64,000 bases of DNA. Origin: Sorangium sp051521495. Lineage in GTDB: Bacteria > Myxococcota_A > Polyangia > Polyangiales > Polyangiaceae. The notes under the pieces were generated by a model, which did not search any database, had not been told where the DNA came from, and saw only the letters and a program-made list of their open reading frames with translations. Position 1 is the stretch's first letter. Every line of letters starts with the position of its first letter. Below, piece by piece: positions 57,936-64,000 of this stretch. The stretch is from NCBI RefSeq assembly GCF_051521495.1, contig NZ_CP150355.1, positions 9,176,001-9,240,000 on the forward strand, in the 5' to 3' direction. The position numbers were made by a program, and so were the translations under genes.

Positions 57936-58952
57936 ATGGCCTATCGCATCACGTTGATCCCGGGCGACGGCATCGGTCCGGAGGTCGTGAAGGCGACTCA
58001 GGATGTGGTCTCTGCCGCCGGCGTCGCCGTCGACTGGGAGATCCACCACGCGGGCATGGAGGTCGCGAAGCTGACCGGCTCGCCGCTCCCCCTCCCCGTG
58101 ATCGACGCCGTGCGGAAGAACCGGATCGCCCTGAAAGGCCCGGTGACCACGCCGATCGGGGGCGGGTTCCGCTCGGTCAACGTCACGCTCCGGCAGGCGC
58201 TCGATCTCTATGCGAACGTCCGGCCGATCCGCAGCCTGCCGGGCGTCGATCCGCGGTTCGAGGTCGACATGGTCATCGTCCGCGAGAACACCGAGGGTCT
58301 CTACGCGGGGCTCGAGCTCATGATCCTGCCCGGCGTGGCCCAGAGCATCAAGCTCACGACCGAGCGCGGATCGACGCGCATCGCCGAGTTCGCGTTCCGG
58401 TACGCGAAGCAGCACGGCCGGAGCAAGGTGACGATCGTCCACAAGGCCAACATCATGAAGATGTCCGACGGCCTCGCGCTCGACTGCGCGCGGCGCGTCG
58501 CCGTGGGTCACCCCGAGATCCAGCTCGGCGAGATGATCGTCGACGCGGCGGCGATGACGATGGTCCGCGATCCGAACCGGCTCGGCGTGATCGTGACGGA
58601 GAACCTCTACGGCGACATCCTCTCGGATCTCGGGGCCGGCCTGGTCGGCGGGCTCGGGATCGTGCCCGGCGCGAACATCGGCGACGACGCGGCGGTGTTC
58701 GAGGCGGTGCACGGGTCGGCGCCGGACATCGCGGGCAAGGGCTACGCGAACCCGACGGCGCTCGTGCAGAGCGCCGTGATGATGCTGCGGCACCTCGGCG
58801 AGCACGACGCGGGCGATCGGATCGAGCGGGCGCTGACGTCGCTCTACCGGGCCGGCGAGGTGCGCACGCGCGACCTCGGCGGCAGCGCGAGCACGGGCGA
58901 CTTCACCCGGGCGCTCTGCGCGGAGATCGAAAGGCCTCGCGCGGAGGCGTAG
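57936..58952 (+). CDS. NAD-type isocitrate dehydrogenase
   Basis: This 338-residue enzyme belongs to the isocitrate/isopropylmalate dehydrogenase family and oxidatively decarboxylates isocitrate to 2-oxoglutarate. The strand and loop LIPGDGIGPEVV open the fold. The substrate loop reads FRSVNVTLRQALDLYANVRP, which is the pattern of NAD-dependent isocitrate dehydrogenases (including mitochondrial IDH3) and not of isopropylmalate or homoisocitrate enzymes. Catalytic residues are in VRENTEGLYAG, VHKANIMKMSDG and TENLYGDILSD. ATG 57936 (MAYRITLIPG) is preferred; 57924 is in frame. No other citric-acid-cycle gene is adjacent. Confidence 0.9.
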   Translation: MAYRITLIPGDGIGPEVVKATQDVVSAAGVAVDWEIHHAGMEVAKLTGSPLPLPVIDAVRKNRIALKGPVTTPIGGGFRSVNVTLRQALDLYANVRPIRSLPGVDPRFEVDMVIVRENTEGLYAGLELMILPGVAQSIKLTTERGSTRIAEFAFRYAKQHGRSKVTIVHKANIMKMSDGLALDCARRVAVGHPEIQLGEMIVDAAAMTMVRDPNRLGVIVTENLYGDILSDLGAGLVGGLGIVPGANIGDDAAVFEAVHGSAPDIAGKGYANPTALVQSAVMMLRHLGEHDAGDRIERALTSLYRAGEVRTRDLGGSASTGDFTRALCAEIERPRAEA

Positions 58953-58977
58953 CGGAGGGCATCCTGATCCCGCAGAC

Positions 58978-59814
58978 GTGGGATCCGCCTTCACGTGGCT
59001 GCTCGAGCGGTGCGCCGAGGTCGTCGGCGCGACGGACGGGGCTGCCGGCGCCGCGGGCGACGACGCGAGGCGCCGGCGGCGGCTGCTGCTCTTCCTCGCG
59101 CTCTCGTCGATCGTCGCGGCGAGCTACGTCCTCAGCGAGATCTGGGGCGTGAAGGGCCTGCTCCCGGCCGCCCTGCTCTTCCTTCTGGCGGTGAAGGCGA
59201 CGCGGGCCGTCCTCGACGCGCGCGCGTCGCTGTGGCGCGCCGCCGCGCTCGACCTCGAGGATCCCGCGCAGCGGCCGCGCGCGGGCGCGGATCCGTGGTT
59301 CTCGCCGCCGACGGCGAGGGTCCTGCGCGCGCTGGCCGCCGTGATCGACGCCGCGCGCCGCGAGCGCTACGCGGTCGCGCTGGAGCGGCTCCCGTCGGTC
59401 GATCGGGCCGCGCTCCGGCCCGACGAGGCGCGGCTGCTCGAGGCGGCCCGCGCGCTCCTCTCCCTGGGCCTCGGCGATCCGGCGCGCGCGGCGCAGCAGG
59501 CGATCGTCGCGCTGCCCACGGGGATCGACGCCATCGACGCGCGGCTCGGCCGCATCGTGATCGCCGACGCCTGGAGGAGCCCCGCGCGGCTCGAGGCGAT
59601 CGACCGCGCGTGGCGGCAGGAGCTCCAGGCCGGCGTCACGTCCGCGGCGATCGAGCGCCTCCTGTCGCTGTCGCGGCTGCGCATCGCGCCGCACGCGCTG
59701 GAGGCGCTCAAGCCTGTCGAGGCGCGCGAGCTGTCGGCCGAGGCGTGGTCGATCGGCGAGGAGGAGCTCGCCGCGGCGCTCGAGTCCCGCGCGCGGAGCG
59801 GCGTCTACCGCTGA
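58978..59814 (+). CDS. Hypothetical membrane-anchored protein
   Basis: This 278-residue protein was not recognised. It starts from a GTG at 58978, 26 bases after the isocitrate dehydrogenase stop, so the two may be co-transcribed. Two hydrophobic segments near the N-terminus (LLLFLALSSIVAASYVLSEI and LLPAALLFLLAVKATRAV, about residues 36-72) would anchor it in the inner membrane; the remaining 200 residues are Ala/Arg/Leu-rich helices resembling TPR-like or helical-repeat proteins and would be cytoplasmic. A short-repeat region begins right after the stop. Confidence 0.65.
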   Translation: MGSAFTWLLERCAEVVGATDGAAGAAGDDARRRRRLLLFLALSSIVAASYVLSEIWGVKGLLPAALLFLLAVKATRAVLDARASLWRAAALDLEDPAQRPRAGADPWFSPPTARVLRALAAVIDAARRERYAVALERLPSVDRAALRPDEARLLEAARALLSLGLGDPARAAQQAIVALPTGIDAIDARLGRIVIADAWRSPARLEAIDRAWRQELQAGVTSAAIERLLSLSRLRIAPHALEALKPVEARELSAEAWSIGEEELAAALESRARSGVYR

Positions 59815-59819
59815 GCCGG

Positions 59820-59939
59820 CGGCTCACGGCGGCGGCTCAGCGCCGAGCGGTTCAGCGCGGAGCGGCTCACGGTGGCGGCCCAGCGCCGAGCGGCTCACGG
59901 CGGCGGCCCAGCGCCGAGCGGCTCACGGCGGCGGTTCAC
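59820..59939. repeat. 28-bp tandem repeat
   Basis: Units of about 28 bases (CAGCGCCGAGCGGCTCACGG and on) occur about four times with small changes just after the stop of the membrane protein gene and run into the end of the convergent lipoprotein gene. Confidence 0.75.
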
Positions 59940-60639
59940 GCGGCACGGCGGGCGCGATCTCGCGCAGGAGGCGGAGGCCGCCCAGCGAGATCTCGACCAC
60001 CGCGGCGAGCCGCTCCGCGACGAGCCGCTCCGCGTCGGGCCCTCGGGCGCGCGTCTCCGCGATGAAGGCGAAGCAGCGCCGGCCGGAGCCGCCGAAGGCG
60101 ACGGCGAAGCCATCGATCGGCGCGCCCGGCGACGCGTGCGTGTCGGCGACGCCGATCGCCACGACCGTGTCGAAGCCCTCCGGCACATCGATCCTGCGCT
60201 CCTCGGCGGTGAGGCCCTCGGCGGGGCGCGGCAGGTCGCGCCAGAGCCGCGCGCGCGCCTCGCACGCCGCGCGGCTCGCGCGGCCGTCCTCGCGCCAGGT
60301 GCGGACGAGCAGCGACGTCGACGACGCGGCGTGGGTCGCGACGAGCCAGGGGCCCTCGCCGTCCTCGACGCGGAAGCCGCGCGCGTCGGGCAGCGGGAGC
60401 CGGAGATCGAAGCGGTCCGAGCGGTATTCACCGAGCTCGCCGTCGCCGAGCGTCGACGCCGGCGGCTCGGTCGGCGCGGACCTCGGCGGCTCGGTCGGCG
60501 CGGCCGGGGCCGGCGCGCACGCCGGCAGCAGGGCGAGCAGCGCGGCAGCCAGCGGGAGGGCGCGCCGCGCCGCGCGCGCCTTCGGCTCGGGCCCGCGCCC
60601 CGGCGCTCCGGCAGGCTCTGCGCGCGCCTTCCGCCTCAT
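59923..60639 (-). CDS. Hypothetical lipoprotein
   Basis: This 238-residue exported protein has a long basic n-region, a hydrophobic core and a lipobox (LLPAC near residue 41), then an Ala/Pro/Thr spacer and a compact domain with strands FDLRLPLPDARGFRVE, GPWLVATHAASSTSLLVRTW and FDTVVAIGVAD. No enzyme motifs are recognised. Its start codon overlaps the Smr gene stop by four bases (ATGA), so it is translated together with that gene. A shorter start inside the n-region is possible. Confidence 0.7.
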   Translation of the reverse strand: MRRKARAEPAGAPGRGPEPKARAARRALPLAAALLALLPACAPAPAAPTEPPRSAPTEPPASTLGDGELGEYRSDRFDLRLPLPDARGFRVEDGEGPWLVATHAASSTSLLVRTWREDGRASRAACEARARLWRDLPRPAEGLTAEERRIDVPEGFDTVVAIGVADTHASPGAPIDGFAVAFGGSGRRCFAFIAETRARGPDAERLVAERLAAVVEISLGGLRLLREIAPAVPREPPP

Positions 60640-61490
60640 CGCGTGAGCAGCACGAGCAAGACGCCGGCGCCGCCCTCGGCGTCCGGGGCCGTCGCGAAGG
60701 CGGCGACGTGGCGGGCGACGCGGCCGTTGCTGAGCCAGGCGGCGATCTCGCCGCGGAGCACGGCGTGGCCGCCGGGCGAGTGGTTGCCCTTCCCGTGGAC
60801 GATGGCGACGACGCGATCGCCGTCGCGCTGGCGCTTGCAGACGAACGCCTCGACCGCCTCGCGCGCCGCCTCGAGCCTCAAGCCGTGCAGATCGAGCGTG
60901 CCGTCGACGGCGTAGCGGGCGCGGCGGAGCCGCCTGAGCTCGCGCGGATCCACGTCGAGGCGCCGGCCCTCGATGCGCTCGCTGTCGTCCGTCGTCTCGA
61001 ACTTGATCCCCTCGATGACGAGCGAACGCATGCGCGAGCGCGCGTCCTCGTCCGGATCGAACGCGATCGCCGGGAGTGCGGCCCGCTCGACGCGGCTGGC
61101 GGTGACCGGGATCCGGGTCGCGCGATCCTCGAGCACGCGGACGCCGGCCATGTAGATGGCGAAGGTCTCGGGGTCGACGGGCCGCGGCGCCGGCTCGGCC
61201 CCTGCGCGCGGCGCCGCGCCGCCGCTCGAGGGCACGGGCGCTCTCGTCTTGGGCTTCGCCTCGGGCCCGGAGGCCTTCGCCTGCGGCGCGGAGGCCTTCG
61301 CCTCGGCCCCGGCGGCCGTCGCCTTGGGCTTCGCCTCGGGCGCCGGCTTGGCCTTGGGTTTGTTCAGCTGCCGAAGCGTGGAGAACGGCTGATAGAACGC
61401 CTCATTCGCCTGGCGTGCCGCCGTCTTCGCGGCTCGCGCCGGGCTGGCCGCCGATCTCGGGTCTCTCTCGCGCTTCGCGCTCTTCGCCAT
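60636..61490 (-). CDS. Smr domain protein (MutS2-like endonuclease domain)
   Basis: This 284-residue protein has a Lys/Ala/Pro-rich disordered N-terminus (about residues 1-110) and a C-terminal Smr domain, recognised by LDLHGLRLEAAREAVEAF and VAIVHGKGNHSPGGHAVLRG. Smr domains nick or cleave branched DNA or act on RNA and ribosome-stalled complexes. The region DVDPRELRRLRRARYAVDG between the two is the usual segment before the LDLHG motif. ATG 61490 (MAKSAKRERDPR) was chosen; the ATG at 61526 adds unlikely residues. Its start lies inside the preceding small gene, giving an 89-base overlap. Confidence 0.88.
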   Translation of the reverse strand: MAKSAKRERDPRSAASPARAAKTAARQANEAFYQPFSTLRQLNKPKAKPAPEAKPKATAAGAEAKASAPQAKASGPEAKPKTRAPVPSSGGAAPRAGAEPAPRPVDPETFAIYMAGVRVLEDRATRIPVTASRVERAALPAIAFDPDEDARSRMRSLVIEGIKFETTDDSERIEGRRLDVDPRELRRLRRARYAVDGTLDLHGLRLEAAREAVEAFVCKRQRDGDRVVAIVHGKGNHSPGGHAVLRGEIAAWLSNGRVARHVAAFATAPDAEGGAGVLLVLLTR

Positions 61491-61791
61491 CCCCCAGAAC
61501 ATCGCTCGCGAGGCCGCGGAGTGCAAACCGGACGGCTTCGATGCCGGCGAGCTGCCCGTCCTCGAAGTGCCAGTCGGGGTCGTCGAGGCCGGGGAAGTCG
61601 TGCGGGTTGCGGATGTCCTCGGCCGTGAGCGTGGGGATGAGGCGCCGCGCGAGGTCGATGACCTTGGCCCTCTGAGCGCCCTCCATGTCGGCGAGGAGCT
61701 CGAAGATGCGATGGAAGAGCTCGGCGGGCGAGAGGCTCGCCTGCGGGGCGCCGGGGCGTGCCGCGTCGTGAGGGCGCATCGGGCGCAGCAT
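61402..61791 (-). CDS. Hypothetical small protein overlapping the Smr gene
   Basis: This 129-residue cytoplasmic protein was not recognised. A helix-rich region (SPAELFHRIFELLADMEGAQ, KVIDLARRLIPTLTAED) is followed by NPHDFPGLDDPDWHFEDGQ, a tidy motif that suggests a real conserved family, and by a disordered, charged tail of about 30 residues. That tail is encoded in the 89 bases shared with the Smr gene. ATG 61779 is an alternative start. Gene order suggests co-expression with the Smr protein and the downstream lipoprotein. Confidence 0.6.
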   Translation of the reverse strand: MLRPMRPHDAARPGAPQASLSPAELFHRIFELLADMEGAQRAKVIDLARRLIPTLTAEDIRNPHDFPGLDDPDWHFEDGQLAGIEAVRFALRGLASDVLGDGEEREARERPEIGGQPGASREDGGTPGE

Positions 61792-61820
61792 ACGCCATCG
61801 GGCCGGGCTCGCCTCGTGCC

Positions 61821-61908
61821 CCGCCGCGGAGCGCGCGGCAGCGCGCGGAGCTCAGCCGCCGCGGAGCGCCCGGCAGCGCGCGGAGCTCAGCCGCCGCGGA
61901 GCTCAGCC
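61821..61908. repeat. 35-bp tandem repeat
   Basis: Two full units and a half unit with a 35-base period (CCGCCGCGGAGCGC and on, ending GCGGAGCTCAG) start at 61821, 61856 and 61891, between two small genes. Confidence 0.85.
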
Positions 61909-61971
61909 GCTGCCCGCGCGGCGCGAGCAGCGGAGATCCGCCCCCGCCCCGGCGCCGCTCCTGGCTCGACG

Positions 61972-62367
61972 TCAGCGAGGCGCTCCGAAGCGCACGATCG
62001 GCCCGGCGTGCTCCCCTGCCGGCACCGCCTCGGACCGCCCGAGATCATGGGGCCACACGTGCGGACGGTAGGTCACGAAAGGCCGAAAGGGGCTGAACGG
62101 CCGGAAGTGCCCATAGGGCCTGTACGGCTGGAACGGGCTGAACGGCCGGAAAGGCCTATCGGGCCGGAAGGGGCCATAAGGCCGGAAGTGCCCGTGATAG
62201 GGGATATCGTCCGGGGGGATCCGGGCGTCGGCGGAGGCCGAGCTCGTCGTCTCCTCGACGAGCACGAGGTCCTGGATGGGTATCGTGCTCTCCGCGGCAG
62301 CGATCTGCGCGGAGCCGAGCGCCATTCCGGACAGCGCCAGGGCCCCGAGCGCTTTCACCAGCTTCAT
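61972..62367 (-). CDS. Secreted Phe-Arg-Pro repeat peptide
   Basis: This 131-residue protein has a clear signal peptide (KLVKALGALALSGMALG, cleavage near AAAES) and no lipobox. The mature part (about 100 residues) has a repeat region, about residues 57-105, with eight xFRP or xYRP units (GHFRPYGPFRP, RPFRPFSPFQP, HFRPFSPFRP). The tail is basic. No family was recognised. Such a Pro/aromatic/Arg repeat in an exported protein could bind surfaces, polysaccharides or metals, but this is a guess. AAGGAG lies six bases before ATG 62367, a strong ribosome-binding site. Confidence 0.72.
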   Translation of the reverse strand: MKLVKALGALALSGMALGSAQIAAAESTIPIQDLVLVEETTSSASADARIPPDDIPYHGHFRPYGPFRPDRPFRPFSPFQPYRPYGHFRPFSPFRPFVTYRPHVWPHDLGRSEAVPAGEHAGPIVRFGAPR

Positions 62368-62617
62368 CACGGACTCCTTTCACGATGCGAGCGTCTTGCC
62401 GGGAGTCACCCCGCGCAGGCTGCGTCCATGACGATGCAAGCGTGAGGCCCGTTCGCGGCGGACCGCCGGCGCCGCGCGGCGGCATGGGCCCCTGATCACC
62501 GCGGCTCGGCGCGCGCCCTGGCCCGCGGGGCGTCGCGTGTGCGCGCCGTGGACGGCGATCGGCGCTGGCCCGAGCGCGCGTGCGCGTCGGTGTCGATGCG
62601 ACGGCGCCCTGCCCGGC

Positions 62618-63838
62618 TCAGGGCGAGATCAGGACATTCGACAGATCATCGACGATCCTGCCGACATCGCCGCCATCGAGATTGACGAGCACGGTGATAG
62701 AAGCATCCTTGTCGACCGCGGAATAAGACGACGACGTGAAGCCCCAGATGCCCCCGTCGTGTCCAACCTGGACGCCGAGCGGGGACGCGCGGCGCGACAG
62801 CCCGAGGCCGTACCCGGTGACCTCGCCGAGCGGCGCGTCGACCCACGCGGTCATCTCTTCGAGCTCGGCGGGGCCGAGCAGCGTCCCGTCGAGCACCTTG
62901 CGGTAGAAGCTCGTGAGATCGCCCGCGGTCGAGACCAGCGCGCCCGCCGCGCCGGCCGCCGACGCGTCGATCGCGGAGGTCATCTCGACGAGCTCCCCTC
63001 GGCTCCTCCCGTAGCCGTGCACGAGGCCTGGCAGGGCCGCCTCGGCGCCGTCGAGGTAGGTGTGCGCGAGCCCCGCCGGCTCGAGGACGCGGGCGCGGAG
63101 CAGCTCGCCGATGGGCTCTCCCGACGCCGCCTCGACGATGAGGCCGGCGATGATGTAGTTCGTGTTCGAGTAGGCGAAGCCGCCCCCTGGCTCGAAATAC
63201 GGCGGCTTCGACGCAGCGAGATCGATGAGCTCCGCGGGCGTCCACGTGCGCGTCGGATCGTCGAAGGCCGCGGTCCAGAACTCGTCGATCGCCGTGTAGT
63301 CGAAGATACCGCTCGTGTGGTTCAGGATCTGCCGCACGGAGATCCGATCTCCGCGGGGGATACCGTCGACGTGCGCGGCGACGGCGTCGTCGAGCGACAG
63401 CCGGCCTTCTGCGCGGAGCATCAGCACCAGCGTGGCGACGAAGGTCTTCGTGATGCTCCCTGCACGGAAGAGATCGCCGGGCTGGATGGCCACGTCGGCC
63501 TCTGTGTCCGCGATCCCGGCAGCGCCGCGCCAGCTGCACCCGCCGAGGGTGACGGCGGCGGCCGCGCCGGGGAGCCGCTGCGCTTCGACGGCCGCGTCGA
63601 GCGCTCGCTGGAGCTCGGCCGAGAGCTCGCCGCAGCCGCGACCCGGCGTGTCGTCTGAGCCGCCGGAGCCGGCGTCGGCGCTCCCGACTCCGGCGCTCTC
63701 GCTGCCGTCGTGGTCTGTCGCGGTCACGATGTCGAGCGGCGCTGGCGAGGAGCTCGCGCACCCCGCGAGCAGGACGACGCTCGCGCAAGCGAAGAAGGCG
63801 GTCGGCCGAAGAACACGGCGCATCGATCGGGTCTCCAT
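62618..63838 (-). CDS. Serine beta-lactamase-like hydrolase, lipoprotein
   Basis: This 406-residue protein is a class C beta-lactamase/penicillin-binding-like hydrolase. It has a signal peptide with lipobox (LLAGC), a Ser/Asp/Gly-rich spacer, and then the catalytic fold: SxxK in GSITKTFVATL, YxN in FAYSNTNYIIAG and the HxG-type loop in VGHDGGIWGF. Further landmarks are SVRQILNHTSGI and GYGLGLSRRASP. In myxobacteria such lipoproteins are more often esterases or peptidases than antibiotic-resistance enzymes. ATG 63838 is used, with ATG 63823 (MRRVLRPTAFF) as an alternative nearer to the hydrophobic core. The last 160 bases of the window hold no gene. Confidence 0.9.
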   Translation of the reverse strand: METRSMRRVLRPTAFFACASVVLLAGCASSSPAPLDIVTATDHDGSESAGVGSADAGSGGSDDTPGRGCGELSAELQRALDAAVEAQRLPGAAAAVTLGGCSWRGAAGIADTEADVAIQPGDLFRAGSITKTFVATLVLMLRAEGRLSLDDAVAAHVDGIPRGDRISVRQILNHTSGIFDYTAIDEFWTAAFDDPTRTWTPAELIDLAASKPPYFEPGGGFAYSNTNYIIAGLIVEAASGEPIGELLRARVLEPAGLAHTYLDGAEAALPGLVHGYGRSRGELVEMTSAIDASAAGAAGALVSTAGDLTSFYRKVLDGTLLGPAELEEMTAWVDAPLGEVTGYGLGLSRRASPLGVQVGHDGGIWGFTSSSYSAVDKDASITVLVNLDGGDVGRIVDDLSNVLISP

Positions 63839-64000
63839 GGTTTGCCCGTGAGGTCCACTGCTGCGCTCCGCCGCGCTGCACCCGAGGGCACCGGGGGCTG
63901 CCTCGCGGAGGGCGCGCATCAAGACGCGACGGGAGCGACCCTGTCAACGGGCGCGCACAGGAAGGGGTGCTCTCGCCCACGCTCGGCGTCAAAAACGCGG

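Overview
The window is very GC-rich, densely coded chromosomal DNA that looks like a large-genome myxobacterium of the Polyangiales (Sorangium-like). The inference rests on three Ser/Thr protein kinases (two of them giant fusions), many secreted lipoproteins with Gly- or Ala-rich linkers after the lipobox, a sulfatase-modifying-factor lipoprotein with Cys-rich repeats, a mevalonate-type HMG-CoA synthase, a TPR-tailed sigma factor and PilZ proteins. About 49 protein genes, one mobile group II intron and several gene relics are supported. No rRNA, tRNA or CRISPR array was seen.

Layout. 1-3.0 kb: the start of a FAD monooxygenase divergent from its probable TetR repressor, an internally duplicated unknown protein and a fibrinogen-like lipoprotein. 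3.4-6.3 kb: a full-length group II intron with its maturase, then IS91-transposase and other broken coding remnants. 6.5-13.9 kb: a 1319-residue kinase-ATPase-TPR regulator, a surface SUMF1 lipoprotein and a von Willebrand A lipoprotein. 14.3-15.5 kb: HMG-CoA synthase. 16.2-23.0 kb: a minus-strand operon for reductive pyrimidine breakdown (preA, preT, dihydropyrimidinase, beta-ureidopropionase, semialdehyde dehydrogenase). 23.6-29.1 kb: a ThiF-nitroreductase fusion flanked by small STAS-like genes and a PilZ protein. 29.5-38.3 kb: TerC, a response regulator, an S9 peptidase, two overlapping ferritin-like genes, a 140-nt palindrome, a class II photolyase and a DedA protein. 38.6-44.2 kb: a kinase with a membrane partner, a DGPF/ECF42 sigma pair and a Uma2 nuclease. 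44.3-48.2 kb: a class III aminotransferase and an editing-less threonyl-tRNA synthetase. 48.6-64 kb: lipoproteins, a kinase-globin-hydrolase fusion, a methyltransferase/AraC pair, an OmpA lipoprotein, an NAD isocitrate dehydrogenase, an Smr protein, a Phe-Arg-Pro repeat peptide and a serine beta-lactamase-like lipoprotein.

Most notable: (i) the minimal threonyl-tRNA synthetase at 46058-47257 is preceded by a short reading frame with eight Thr codons in a ten-codon window, an antiterminator arm and a terminator hairpin, which is the full architecture of classical amino-acid attenuation; (ii) one 859-residue protein joins an anti-sigma-type zinc motif, a Ser/Thr kinase, a heme globin and an alpha/beta-hydrolase that has lost its nucleophile serine; (iii) a sequence matching the ECF42 promoter motif lies before the DGPF gene; (iv) the 5' exon of the group II intron has a near-identical intron-free copy at the end of the TetR gene. 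Calls rest on reading the sequence and remembered family features; no database search was possible.
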